Assembly (NCBI GenBank): GCA_014879565.1
Contig: JACSRW010000032.1
Coordinates: 310,001-374,000, forward strand
Direction: 5' to 3'
Length of the DNA: 64,000 nt
Source of the DNA: Chitinophagaceae bacterium
Lineage (GTDB): Bacteria; Bacteroidota; Bacteroidia; Chitinophagales; Chitinophagaceae
Shown here one piece after another: positions 26,775 through 35,466 of the stretch. A program made the translations under genes and the position numbers. Position 1 is the first letter of the stretch. Every line of letters begins with the position of its first letter. The notes under the pieces were generated by a model. It ran no database searches, was not told the origin of the DNA, and saw only the letters and a program-made list of their open reading frames with translations.

Positions 26775-28058
26775 ATGAGAACTCCATTTGAATTTAAATC
26801 TGCCGAAGAAGCGCTCTCCGTGATTCAATCCGGGAACCGCGTTTTTGTACAGGGCTCTGCACAGACCCCGCTTTACCTGCTCCGTGAATTAGGGAAAAGA
26901 GCACCCGAACTGAAAGATGTGGAACTGACATTTATAACGGTTCAGGGTGACATTGAACTGGACAAACCGCAATACGCAGATGCCTTTCATATCAACTGTA
27001 TGTTTGTTTCCCAGTCTGTCAGGGAAGCCGTGAATGATGGCCGGGCGGATTTTGTGCCGGTTTTTCTGAGCGATATTCCTGATCTCTTCAGGAAACACCT
27101 GAAAGTGGATGTGGCCCTCATACAGGTTTCTCCTCCGGATAAACACGGTTATTGTTCGCTGGGTGTATCGGTGGATGTGGCCCGCAGCGCTGTGAATACC
27201 GCCACGCATATTATTGCGCAGGTGAATCCCCGGGTACCCCGTACACATGGCGACAGCCTCGTGCATACCAGCCGTATTACCGCCCTGGTATACCATGAAG
27301 AAGAACTGCCGGAAGTGGATTATGGAACCAAGGTAAAAGATGATGAATTGAAAATCGGGCAGCTGATTGCCGGGATGATAGAAGACGGCAGCACCCTGCA
27401 GATGGGTATCGGCACCATCCCGGATGCGGTGCTTAAAGCCCTCCATAATCATAAGGATCTGGGTGTACATACAGAAATGTGCAGTGATGGGATCATTGAC
27501 CTGTTTGACCGGGATGTGATCAACAATACCAAAAAAAGGATTCACCCCAATAAAACCGTAACCGGATTTGCCGTTGGTACCCGCCGGCTTTATGATTATA
27601 TAGACGACAATCCGGCCTTTGTATTTCTGGATATTGATTATGTAAACGACCCGCATGTAATCCGCCGGAATCCCAAAGTAGTGGCTATCAACAGTGCGAT
27701 TGAAGTGGATATTACGGGCCAGGTCTGCGCGGATTCCATTGGTACCCGCCAGTACAGCGGTATCGGAGGCCAGATGGATTTTATGCGTGGCGCAGCACTC
27801 AGCGAAGGAGGCAAGCCGATTATCGCCCTGACCAGCCGGACAAATAAAGGCGCCAGCCGGATAGTACCCTTCCTCAAACAGGGAGCCGGTGTGGTCACCA
27901 CCCGTGGTCATATACATTATGTGGTTACCGAATACGGGATAGCCTATTTATTCGGCAAAAACCTGCGGCAACGGGCCAAATCCCTCATAGAGATCGCGCA
28001 CCCGGATGACCGGGAGATGCTTGAGAAAGCCTGTTTTGAAAGGTTTCGTTCCTTCTGA
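26775..28058 (+). CDS. Acetyl-CoA hydrolase/transferase family protein
   Basis: This 427-residue cytoplasmic protein has both halves of the family: an N-terminal part (AEEALSVIQSGNRVFVQGSAQTP onward) and a C-terminal part with GIGTIPDAVL, HTEMCSDGIIDL, INSAIEVDITGQVCADSIG and TRGHIHYVVTEYGIAYLFG. It moves CoA between acetyl-CoA and another acid, or hydrolyses acetyl-CoA; 4-hydroxybutyrate or succinate CoA-transferase are possible substrates. The sequence alone does not decide, and no pathway neighbour helps. It is a single-gene unit between two terminators. Confidence 0.85.
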   Translation: MRTPFEFKSAEEALSVIQSGNRVFVQGSAQTPLYLLRELGKRAPELKDVELTFITVQGDIELDKPQYADAFHINCMFVSQSVREAVNDGRADFVPVFLSDIPDLFRKHLKVDVALIQVSPPDKHGYCSLGVSVDVARSAVNTATHIIAQVNPRVPRTHGDSLVHTSRITALVYHEEELPEVDYGTKVKDDELKIGQLIAGMIEDGSTLQMGIGTIPDAVLKALHNHKDLGVHTEMCSDGIIDLFDRDVINNTKKRIHPNKTVTGFAVGTRRLYDYIDDNPAFVFLDIDYVNDPHVIRRNPKVVAINSAIEVDITGQVCADSIGTRQYSGIGGQMDFMRGAALSEGGKPIIALTSRTNKGASRIVPFLKQGAGVVTTRGHIHYVVTEYGIAYLFGKNLRQRAKSLIEIAHPDDREMLEKACFERFRSF

Positions 28059-28081
28059 GATTTGCTTGTTGAATATAAATG

Positions 28082-28113
28082 AAAAGTGGCTGTTTGTGCA
28101 GCCACTTTTTTTG
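28082..28113. terminator. Bidirectional intrinsic terminator
   Basis: AAAAGTGGCTG (28082-28092) pairs with CAGCCACTTTT (28099-28109) across TTTGTG, with T runs on both sides depending on strand. It lies between convergent genes and can serve both the CoA-transferase and the BNR-repeat gene. Confidence 0.88.
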
Positions 28114-28125
28114 TTGAATGATGTG

Positions 28126-30726
28126 TTATTGTTTTGTCTCTGCCTTTACCGGTTTGGTCTTTTTCTTTAGCCAGTCAGGGTCCTTACGGAGCTGTTGTAC
28201 ATCATCCAGTTTGGCAATATACAGGCTCCGGCCATGGGTGCCCAGTACAATCTCATTTTCTCTTTGCTGGATCGCAATATCGTGCACCGGAACCGGGGGC
28301 AGTCCGTTATCCCATAGCATAAAATTATTGCCCGCATCAAAACTTACATACAGTCCTCCGTCTGTACCGGCATAGAGAATACTGTCGCTGACCGGGTCTT
28401 CCGCGATTACATTGACCGGTTCGGCAGGCAAACCTGTTCCGATCTGTTTCCAGCTGGCTCCGTAATCTTCACTTACATAAATCCAGGGAAGGAAGTGATC
28501 AAAGCGGTATCCGTTCAGTGAGGCATAGACACGGGATTCCCTGTACCGGGAAGCTACTACCCGGCTTACCCAGAGTTGTTGCGTATTCAGCCGGGTATCT
28601 GTTTTTTTGGAGCCGGCTTTCCGGTTGGTTGTTTCTTCTGTGCCGGTTTTATTCAGCTGTGTCCAGGTATAGCCGCCATCGCGGGTGACATGAAGATTCC
28701 CGTCATCTGTACCGGTATAGATCAAACCGAACCGTATCGGAGATTCGGAGATACTGGTAATAGTGCCGTACGGAACATTGCCGCTCACTTTTCCATTACT
28801 GAGATCACCACTGAGGGCGTTGACAGAATCCCCCTTGTTCAGGGACCGGTGAAAACGGTTACTGCCCATATAGAGCACATCCTGGTTGTGCCGGCTGAGA
28901 TGAATGGGCGTCTGCCAGTTAAAACGCAGCGGCTTCTCGCCGAGTTCATGCTGGGGATGAATGGATTTCTGCGCGCCCCTGGTATTCTTGTTGTATCGTC
29001 CATAAAACCCGAACTGAGATCCGGAGTAAACCGTGCTGTTATCCCGGGTATCCACCTGCGCCTGCATACCATCGCCGCCGTTGATCATGCGGTAGGCATA
29101 CTGGCCATTATCTGTCCAGTCGATGCTTTCCTTATGGGTGGAAGGGCCCCACCAGCTGCCGTTATCCTGCAGTCCGCCGTAAACATTGTAGGGACGGGCA
29201 TCATCCACCGTGATGGCATAATACTGACCCACAGCCGGTGTATTGGCTTTGAACCAATGTTCACCATCATCATAGGTGATATTGGTGCCGCCATCATTCC
29301 CGTTAATCAGGTGTGAATCCCGCCGGGGATTCACCCAGAGGGCATGGTGATCGGCGTGAACATTGCCCTTATCCATTGTACTGAATGTTTTTCCTCCGTC
29401 GGTGGATACCTGCGCATAAAAGCCAAGGATAAAGACTTTATCCGGGTTATAATAAGAGGTATAGATCTTGGCGAAATAGTAACCATAGGTATTAAAAATC
29501 GCTATTGGTTTTTCATGGGTTTTTTTCCAATTCAGACCGCCATCATCACTCCGGTATACTTCACATCCGGCAATCCCGGTGTTCTGAAATCCGTCATCAC
29601 TGTCCAGGTAATCCCAGATGGCTGTCGGGTTAAGCCGGCCATCTGCCACCATTTCCTGTACTGTTTTGGCCTGGTATTTACGCGGGAAACGGTTGGCGCG
29701 CAAAAAAGTATCCAGCCATTTTGTACTCAGCGCCGCGAACTGTTCGCGGCTGATATTTTTAAAATCCTCTTTTTTATAAGCCGAATCATTTACTTTTTTT
29801 TCAGCAGCCAGCGGGGTGTTATTATCCACGATGGCATATACAATAGCTGGTTTTTCAGGGTAAACAGCCAGACCGATCCGGCCGGTTTTGGGTCCGCTCA
29901 TAAAACCGGATCCTTCACCGGATACCTTTTGCCAGGTTTCACCACCATCCCTGCTTTTGTAAATTCCGCTGCTTGCCCCGCTTTCTTCAAATTTCCAGGC
30001 CCGGCGGACCCGGTACCACATGGCGGCATAGACTTCAGAAGGATTGGCCGGGTTGATATCCAGATCCACGGCACCGGTGTTTTCATCCACAAATAGGGTC
30101 TGTTTCCAGGTTTGCCCGCCATCAGTTGTTTTATAGACCCCTCTTTCCCTGTTGGGCGAGTACAGGTGACCCAGTACAGCTACCCAGGCAGTTTGGGGAT
30201 CCCGCGGATGCAGTTGAATTTTTCCGATATGTTGTGATTCGGGCAAACCCATATACTGCCAGTTCCGGCCATTGTCAGCAGACTTATAAATACCGATGCC
30301 CGCATAGGAAGAGCGGCTGCTGTTTACTTCACCTGTTCCCACCCAGATGACCCGGTCTTTCCAGTTCACAGCGATATCACCGATAAAGAGCATCTCAAGA
30401 TTGTCCATAATGGGAGTGAAATGCTGTCCGTTGTTACGGGTATGCCAGAGGCCGCCTGTGGCATAGGCCACATAAAATTCTGTCGGATCCTCCGGATTGG
30501 CTTCAATATCCACCACCCGGCCGCTCATGATGCTGGGCCCGATATTCCGGAAAGGAATGCCGTTTACAACTGATTTTTCTTTCAGCAGTTTACGCTGGGC
30601 AGCCACTTTGAGCCTTTCCGCAGCGGGGGTGGGAGCCGGCTGTGCCGGTACGGAAAGAAAGGAACTGGTCAGTACCAGGCACCAAAGCAGGCGTGTAAAA
30701 ACGGTTTTTTTTAACAGGTTACTCAT
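28126..30726 (-). CDS. Secreted BNR/Asp-box repeat (sortilin/VPS10-like) propeller protein
   Basis: This 866-residue protein has a signal peptide (about residues 1-28, FLSVPAQ) and a series of Asp-box motifs of the form S/TxDxGxxW: SADNGRNW, TTDGGQTW, SRDGGETW, SDDGGLNW, STDGGKTF, TRDGGYTW, SEDYGASW. These build seven- to ten-bladed propellers as in sialidases and VPS10 proteins. No catalytic sialidase residues are evident, so I would not call it a glycosidase. Such proteins are abundant secreted or periplasmic proteins of unknown role in Bacteroidota. The C-terminus ends in a lysine-rich tail without a T9SS domain. Confidence 0.82.
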   Translation of the reverse strand: MSNLLKKTVFTRLLWCLVLTSSFLSVPAQPAPTPAAERLKVAAQRKLLKEKSVVNGIPFRNIGPSIMSGRVVDIEANPEDPTEFYVAYATGGLWHTRNNGQHFTPIMDNLEMLFIGDIAVNWKDRVIWVGTGEVNSSRSSYAGIGIYKSADNGRNWQYMGLPESQHIGKIQLHPRDPQTAWVAVLGHLYSPNRERGVYKTTDGGQTWKQTLFVDENTGAVDLDINPANPSEVYAAMWYRVRRAWKFEESGASSGIYKSRDGGETWQKVSGEGSGFMSGPKTGRIGLAVYPEKPAIVYAIVDNNTPLAAEKKVNDSAYKKEDFKNISREQFAALSTKWLDTFLRANRFPRKYQAKTVQEMVADGRLNPTAIWDYLDSDDGFQNTGIAGCEVYRSDDGGLNWKKTHEKPIAIFNTYGYYFAKIYTSYYNPDKVFILGFYAQVSTDGGKTFSTMDKGNVHADHHALWVNPRRDSHLINGNDGGTNITYDDGEHWFKANTPAVGQYYAITVDDARPYNVYGGLQDNGSWWGPSTHKESIDWTDNGQYAYRMINGGDGMQAQVDTRDNSTVYSGSQFGFYGRYNKNTRGAQKSIHPQHELGEKPLRFNWQTPIHLSRHNQDVLYMGSNRFHRSLNKGDSVNALSGDLSNGKVSGNVPYGTITSISESPIRFGLIYTGTDDGNLHVTRDGGYTWTQLNKTGTEETTNRKAGSKKTDTRLNTQQLWVSRVVASRYRESRVYASLNGYRFDHFLPWIYVSEDYGASWKQIGTGLPAEPVNVIAEDPVSDSILYAGTDGGLYVSFDAGNNFMLWDNGLPPVPVHDIAIQQRENEIVLGTHGRSLYIAKLDDVQQLRKDPDWLKKKTKPVKAETKQ

Positions 30727-30809
30727 AAATGCGGTAAGTTTTCGTTAGTAATTTGCATGGCGGTGTTTGTCCGCGAAACAATGAAGCCTTTCACCAAACT
30801 TACAAAACA

Positions 30810-31517
30810 ATGCGCTTGCTGGTTCTTCTTGCTTTGATTATTTCCTTCAGCGGCTACTCGCAGCCCTGGAAGACTTATATCCTCAATAAAAGAGGGGATA
30901 CCCTGAACCGGGTTGATCAGAAAGGCATGAAACAGGGACCCTGGTCTGTTTCAGTTCCGGATCTCCGGGGAGAGAGGGGATATGAGGAAGAAGGGTATTA
31001 TGAGAATGACCAGAAAGAAGGTGTTTGGAAAAAATACTCCCTGGAAGGAGTAAAAATAGCGGAGGAAAACTACCGCTGGGGAAAACTGCATGGACGACAG
31101 AATTATTATACCTACAACGGGGGTTTGCTGCGTGTGGAAAACTGGCGTGCGGTTGATCCGCAGCGGGCTTACGATACGGTTGCGGTATATGATTTAAAAG
31201 ATCCTTCAAAAATCCTTGAATGGGTGGTCGTTAAAAATGAAGGTGTATCCATGAAACATGGAAAATGGCTCTATTATGACCCCCGTGAAGGAACCATAGA
31301 AGCAACGGAGAATTATGTCATGAATAAACTGCAGACAGATGACGGGGGTATGGTGGATGATGAGAATATCCGGCCCCTGAGTACCAGCAGCGGCCGTTCC
31401 AAAACTGATACAGGAGCTGCCAAACAACCGGCCAAACCCCAGGCGATCCTGGATTATGAGAAGAAAAATTCCGGGAAAAAGAAAATAAAGGTGAGGGACG
31501 GGAATACCGGGAATTGA
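30810..31517 (+). CDS. Exported MORN/YwqK-like repeat protein
   Basis: This 235-residue protein has a signal peptide (MRLLVLLALIISFSGYSQ) and short repeats of the type GYYENDQKEGVWKKYS, NYRWGKLHGRQNYYTYNGG and MKHGKWLYYDPREGTIEATENY, which resemble MORN or YwqK-type toxin-immunity repeats common in Bacteroidota. The C-terminal 60 residues are polar and low complexity, ending in a Lys-rich segment. I start at ATG 30810, giving a clean signal peptide; an in-frame ATG 19 codons earlier does not. No toxin gene is near. Function unknown. Confidence 0.75.
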   Translation: MRLLVLLALIISFSGYSQPWKTYILNKRGDTLNRVDQKGMKQGPWSVSVPDLRGERGYEEEGYYENDQKEGVWKKYSLEGVKIAEENYRWGKLHGRQNYYTYNGGLLRVENWRAVDPQRAYDTVAVYDLKDPSKILEWVVVKNEGVSMKHGKWLYYDPREGTIEATENYVMNKLQTDDGGMVDDENIRPLSTSSGRSKTDTGAAKQPAKPQAILDYEKKNSGKKKIKVRDGNTGN

Positions 31518-31558
31518 TGACAATGGGCAATAGGGAATGGGCAGCAGGGGGTAGATTC

Positions 31559-32461
31559 TTAATGGCGTCCTTGTTCAAAATAGCGGTGGAAATAGAGTAA
31601 CTGGTATTCTATGGCGTTGCGCCAGTAAGGCCAGTCATGTTTACCCGGGCGTTCAATATAGTCATGCGGGATTTTCAGTTCCAGCATTTTCCGGTGAAGT
31701 GACTGGTTAACGGCATAGAAAAAATCTTCCGTACCGCAATCAATGATGATCCGGACTGAGTCTTTTGGGTAATTTTCAACCAGGTTGATGACGGAGAACT
31801 TCTCCCAGTTGCCGGCATACTGAAGCGTATCTCCGATTTTCTGGGCAATCTGCCAGTTTTTTTTGAAAGGTCTTAAATCCACCCCGCCACTCATACTGCC
31901 GCAGGCGCCGAATGTATCTGCATGCCGCAAGCCCAGGAAAAGGCCGCCATGGCCACCCATACTCAGACCGGTAACAGCACGACCATTCCGGTTTTTTATG
32001 GTCTTATACCGGGCATCTATCCAGGCGGGAATTTCTTTCGCCACATATGTTTCAAAGCGTACCGAGGAGTCAACCGGACTGTCAAGATACCAGCTGTTAT
32101 AACCTCCGTCGGGGCATACAATCATCAGCTGATAGCGGTCTGACAGGGTTTCCAGTTCCGGCACCCGTAAAATCCAGTTGGCATACCAGCCTCCATGGCC
32201 ATGGAGCAGGTACACCACCGGGAATTCCTCTTTTTGAGTATAGGTATCCGGCCGGATTACAATCGCTTTGAGCGTATGATGCATAGAGGGGGAGGGGATG
32301 GAGACGGTGTCGGTTTGGGCCGATTTTACTTTCTGCGGGGGGAATAAAAATAACAACAGAACAGAAAGTTTCACACATAGACTGATAGGCCACATAGCCC
32401 ATTTTTCAGGTTTCTGGTAAGGAAGCATAATGTTCATTATCGATTGTTTTTTGCCCTTCAC
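31559..32461 (-). CDS. Exported esterase, alpha/beta-hydrolase fold (Esterase D/FrmB-like)
   Basis: The frame spans 300 codons. The nucleophile Ser is in GLSMGGHGG, the acid in CGTEDFF, the His in GKHDWPYW, and the oxyanion region is VVYLLHGHGGWYANW. An N-terminal hydrophobic stretch (ISLCVKLSVLLLFLF, then VKSAQ) suggests export. Relatives include S-formylglutathione hydrolase-like and carbohydrate esterases; the substrate is unknown. The longest start (32461) overlaps the upstream gene by 56 nt. ATGs at 32437, 32428 and 32395 are alternatives, and 32395 removes the overlap. Confidence 0.82.
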   Translation of the reverse strand: MKGKKQSIMNIMLPYQKPEKWAMWPISLCVKLSVLLLFLFPPQKVKSAQTDTVSIPSPSMHHTLKAIVIRPDTYTQKEEFPVVYLLHGHGGWYANWILRVPELETLSDRYQLMIVCPDGGYNSWYLDSPVDSSVRFETYVAKEIPAWIDARYKTIKNRNGRAVTGLSMGGHGGLFLGLRHADTFGACGSMSGGVDLRPFKKNWQIAQKIGDTLQYAGNWEKFSVINLVENYPKDSVRIIIDCGTEDFFYAVNQSLHRKMLELKIPHDYIERPGKHDWPYWRNAIEYQLLYFHRYFEQGRH

Positions 32462-32828
32462 GAAAGATATGCGTACAATGAAAATTAATCAAAATTCCTT
32501 TTGGGACACGGAGCAATTTCATATAGGTGGCCGGAATTTTATAATCCACCGCCGGAATAATCTCTTTTGATTTTAGTTCTACAACAATTAGGGCTTCAAT
32601 CAACACATCATAACGCAGGTTAGTTTCCAGCGGAAATCCTTTGTAGTCTGCGTATATTTTTTTCTGGCTTTTGAATCGCAGCGCCTTGTTTTCAAATTCT
32701 ATAAGAAAACATTTTTCGTATACATTTTCCAGCAATCCGGGACCCAGTTCCCTTTGTACCTCAATGGTGCACCCTATAATCTTATAGGTTATTTTATCAA
32801 TATATTCCTTAGTAATAATATGACTCAT
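32406..32828 (-). CDS. GxxExxY protein (PDDEXK-like family)
   Basis: This 140-residue protein shows the family signature as GLLENVY (residues 31-37), preceded by KIIGCTIEVQRELGPG, and later YDVLIEALIVVELKSKE and VDYKIPATYMKLL. The D/ExK pattern suggests a nuclease-like PDDEXK fold, but no activity is established for the family. It is a small, patchily distributed gene in Bacteroidota. Its 3' end runs into the esterase frame, and the last 10 or so residues (IDNEHYASLPET) go beyond the usual family end, as if the stop had been acquired from the neighbour. Confidence 0.85.
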   Translation of the reverse strand: MSHIITKEYIDKITYKIIGCTIEVQRELGPGLLENVYEKCFLIEFENKALRFKSQKKIYADYKGFPLETNLRYDVLIEALIVVELKSKEIIPAVDYKIPATYMKLLRVPKGILINFHCTHIFREGQKTIDNEHYASLPET

Positions 32829-32890
32829 TTAATTCTCCTGTATTCACTATGTGCCTGTGTGTGAATTTTGGATAAAGCTAAAAAGGTAAA

Positions 32891-32923
32891 ACAAAAAATC
32901 CCCGGTCTTTTAACCAGGGATTT
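32891..32923 (-). terminator. Intrinsic terminator after the first M1 peptidase gene
   Basis: On the minus strand AAATCCCTGGT (32923-32913) pairs with ACCGGGGATTT (32906-32896), with one mismatch, followed by TTTTGTTTT. It starts 25 nt after the stop. Confidence 0.8.
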
Positions 32924-32948
32924 CTGTTTTTTCCGACGACTTTACGGG

Positions 32949-35336
32949 TCAGAATCCTTTTTTATCCTGTGCCCTTTGCATGGGGTTGCCGGACTGACCG
33001 CCGGGATTACGACGGCCGCCACCCATATTCTGTTTGAAGATAGTGAACCGTGAAGGTTCGGGCATCGTATTCCAGCTGTTATTGCTTTCGTTAATATCAG
33101 CTGTTTCCCGCATCGGGTCCAGTTTTATGGAGGTCACCTCCTTGTCTTTTATAAAGGTCTTGATGACTTTGTTTTCATTCAGCCTCCATACCTGGGCAGG
33201 AATCCGGTCTGTTTCCTTACTGCCGTCTTTATACGTCCATTCAACGATAATCGGCATGACCAGGCCGCCTTTATTACTGAAGGTCAGTTCATACATGTGC
33301 CGGTTACCGTATTGTTGTTTCTCATCCTCCGTCAGCGCTTCCTGCCGGCTTCCGGGTATTGTGACGCTGATTTTGCTGGTATCATAGGGCTCAAGTCCCC
33401 GTGCATAACGCCAGTAAAAATCGCGGAGAGTGGTATCGGCATCTGTCTGGAATTTGATGTTTTTATCTTCCCGGTTCCTGATTTTGGAGAGATCATCAAA
33501 GGTGGGTACCAGGGGTTTATCTGCGCTGCGCTTTACCGTCATTTCTTCACGGGAAGCGGGTTCGGCGCTGAGATCAGCCTTCGCATATTTGACGGTGTCC
33601 AGTGAAATATCACAGGCCTCGGTGCTGAAAAACCAGCCTCTCCAGAACCAGTCAAGGTCTTCTCCGCTGGCGTCTTCCAGGGTGCGGAAAAAGTCGGCGG
33701 GTTCCGGGTGTTTGAAGGCCCAGCGACGGGCGTATTCACGGAATGCATAGTCAAACAGTTCACGTCCCATAATGGTTTCCCGGAGGATATTCAGCCCGGT
33801 GGCCGGTTTGGAATAAGCGTTGGGGCCAAACTGGACAATATTTTCACTATTGGTCATGATGGGCTCCAGCTGGTCCTTGGGCAGTTTCATATAGTCGGTG
33901 ATATAGGCAGCCGGGCCGCGGCGGCTGGGAAACTTATTGTCCCAGAGCTCTTCGGCAAGGTATTCCACAAAAGTGTTCAGTCCTTCATCCATCCAGCTCC
34001 ACTGGCGTTCATCGCTGTTGATGATCATCGGGAAGAAATTATGTCCCACTTCATGGATGATCACTCCGATCATGCCATTTTTGGTGCCTTCACTGTAGGT
34101 GCCGTCTTTCTCCGTGCGTCCGAAATTAAAACAGATCATCGGGTATTCCATACCGTTAGAAGCTTCAATACTCTGGGCTACCGGGTAGGGATAGGGGATG
34201 GTAAATTTTGAATAGGTTTTGATGGTATGTTCCACTGCCTTGGTGGAAAACTTGCGGTACAGGCCGTAGGCTTCCTTGGGATAACCGCTCATACACATGA
34301 TTTTTTTGCCCTCAATCTTTGTGCTCATGGCGTCCCATATAAATTTCCGGGAGGAACCCCAGGCAAAATCCCGTACATTATCTGCTTTAAAGATCCAGGT
34401 CTTCTTCTTATCACTTTTTTGTTTTTCCGCTGCTTTGGCATCTTCCAGGGTAACCACTTCAAGGGGTTCAGTCGCGTTGCGGGCCTTATTCCAGCGGGCC
34501 AGTTGTGCCGGAGAAAGGACGGCGGGATAATTCTGGCACTCGCCGGTGCTGAGAATAACATGGTCAGCCGGTACAGTCATCTGCACTTTAAAGTTTCCGA
34601 ATGTCAGGGCAAATTCACCACGCCCGGTGAACTGATGATTCTGCCAGCCCTGGAAATCACTGTACACACAAAGCCGGGGATACCATTGGGTCATGGTAAA
34701 AACATGGTTGCCATCCTCAGGAAAAAACTCATATCCACCCCGTCCACCGCGGCTCATCCGGTCTGCCATTTTGTAATTCCAGTCCAGTTTAAAGACGAAG
34801 CGCTGACCCGGCTTTAATACGGCGGGCAGTTCCACACGCATCATGGTTTTATTGATGGTATATTTCAGCTGCTTTCCGGTCATATCCGTAATTTTCAGAA
34901 TATTGAAGCCGTACCCGTTATCTTTTCTGGCTTCATCGGAGCGGTCAATCGCCTGCGGTGACAGCTGTCTGTTCATCGGATTGCTGGTCTGGTAATTGGC
35001 ATTATTGACACTGCTGTGCTGGTTTTCATCCAGCTGCAGCCAGAGGTAAACCAGTTCATCGGGTGAGTTATTAAAATAAGTCACGGTTTCCGAACCATTC
35101 AGCTTCAGATTTTTTTCGTCCAGTTCACATTTGATATCATAATCCACCCGTTGCTGCCAGTATTTTGGGCCCGGGGCGCCGCTGGCCGTCCGGTATTCAT
35201 TCGGTGTGGGCAGGATACCGCCCAGCTGCTCAAATTTGTTGCCATGGTTGCTGTTTGGATTGTTGTAGATATTCTGTGCCGGAACCTGAGTAGTCAGTAA
35301 TGCCAGGAACAGAAAGAGGTAAAACCGCTGTTTCAT
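32949..35336 (-). CDS. M1-family zinc metallopeptidase, exported (copy A)
   Basis: This 795-residue protein has a signal peptide (residues 1-20, TTQVPAQ). The catalytic HEVGH is at 428-432 with the third zinc ligand Glu451 in WMDEGLN, and NGMEYP (395-400) is equivalent to the M1 GxMEN substrate-binding motif. The N-terminal half is the beta-rich M1 domain. It should act as a periplasmic or surface aminopeptidase. The C-terminus is Gly/Arg/Asn-rich (GGGRRNPGGQSGNPMQ). It is a close tandem paralogue of the next gene upstream, but each has its own terminator. Confidence 0.92.
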   Translation of the reverse strand: MKQRFYLFLFLALLTTQVPAQNIYNNPNSNHGNKFEQLGGILPTPNEYRTASGAPGPKYWQQRVDYDIKCELDEKNLKLNGSETVTYFNNSPDELVYLWLQLDENQHSSVNNANYQTSNPMNRQLSPQAIDRSDEARKDNGYGFNILKITDMTGKQLKYTINKTMMRVELPAVLKPGQRFVFKLDWNYKMADRMSRGGRGGYEFFPEDGNHVFTMTQWYPRLCVYSDFQGWQNHQFTGRGEFALTFGNFKVQMTVPADHVILSTGECQNYPAVLSPAQLARWNKARNATEPLEVVTLEDAKAAEKQKSDKKKTWIFKADNVRDFAWGSSRKFIWDAMSTKIEGKKIMCMSGYPKEAYGLYRKFSTKAVEHTIKTYSKFTIPYPYPVAQSIEASNGMEYPMICFNFGRTEKDGTYSEGTKNGMIGVIIHEVGHNFFPMIINSDERQWSWMDEGLNTFVEYLAEELWDNKFPSRRGPAAYITDYMKLPKDQLEPIMTNSENIVQFGPNAYSKPATGLNILRETIMGRELFDYAFREYARRWAFKHPEPADFFRTLEDASGEDLDWFWRGWFFSTEACDISLDTVKYAKADLSAEPASREEMTVKRSADKPLVPTFDDLSKIRNREDKNIKFQTDADTTLRDFYWRYARGLEPYDTSKISVTIPGSRQEALTEDEKQQYGNRHMYELTFSNKGGLVMPIIVEWTYKDGSKETDRIPAQVWRLNENKVIKTFIKDKEVTSIKLDPMRETADINESNNSWNTMPEPSRFTIFKQNMGGGRRNPGGQSGNPMQRAQDKKGF

Positions 35337-35416
35337 TGATATGTTGATTTTTATTAATGAGAATCGGATGCCTTCAAAACTAAGAAAAAATGAAGGCTCT
35401 TACAGAGGGGGAGGCA

Positions 35417-35447
35417 TAAAAAAACCGCTTTTTTGATAAGCGGTTTT
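35417..35447 (-). terminator. Intrinsic terminator after the second M1 peptidase gene
   Basis: On the minus strand AAAACCGCTT (35447-35438) pairs with AAGCGGTTTT (35430-35421) across a 7-nt loop and runs into TTTTATG. It starts 19 nt after the stop. Confidence 0.85.
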
Positions 35448-35466
35448 GGAAAATTTTCATCAGCAT

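Noticed and set aside
29344-30096. A 250-codon open frame antisense to the BNR-repeat gene
   Set aside because: The opposite strand has a signal peptide and at least seven Asp-box motifs in register, so the antisense frame is a by-product.
30781-30837. An 18-codon ORF (MKPFTKLTKQ...) overlapping the start of the MORN-like protein gene
   Set aside because: It overlaps the real signal peptide in another frame, has no attenuator-like codon run and no associated hairpin.
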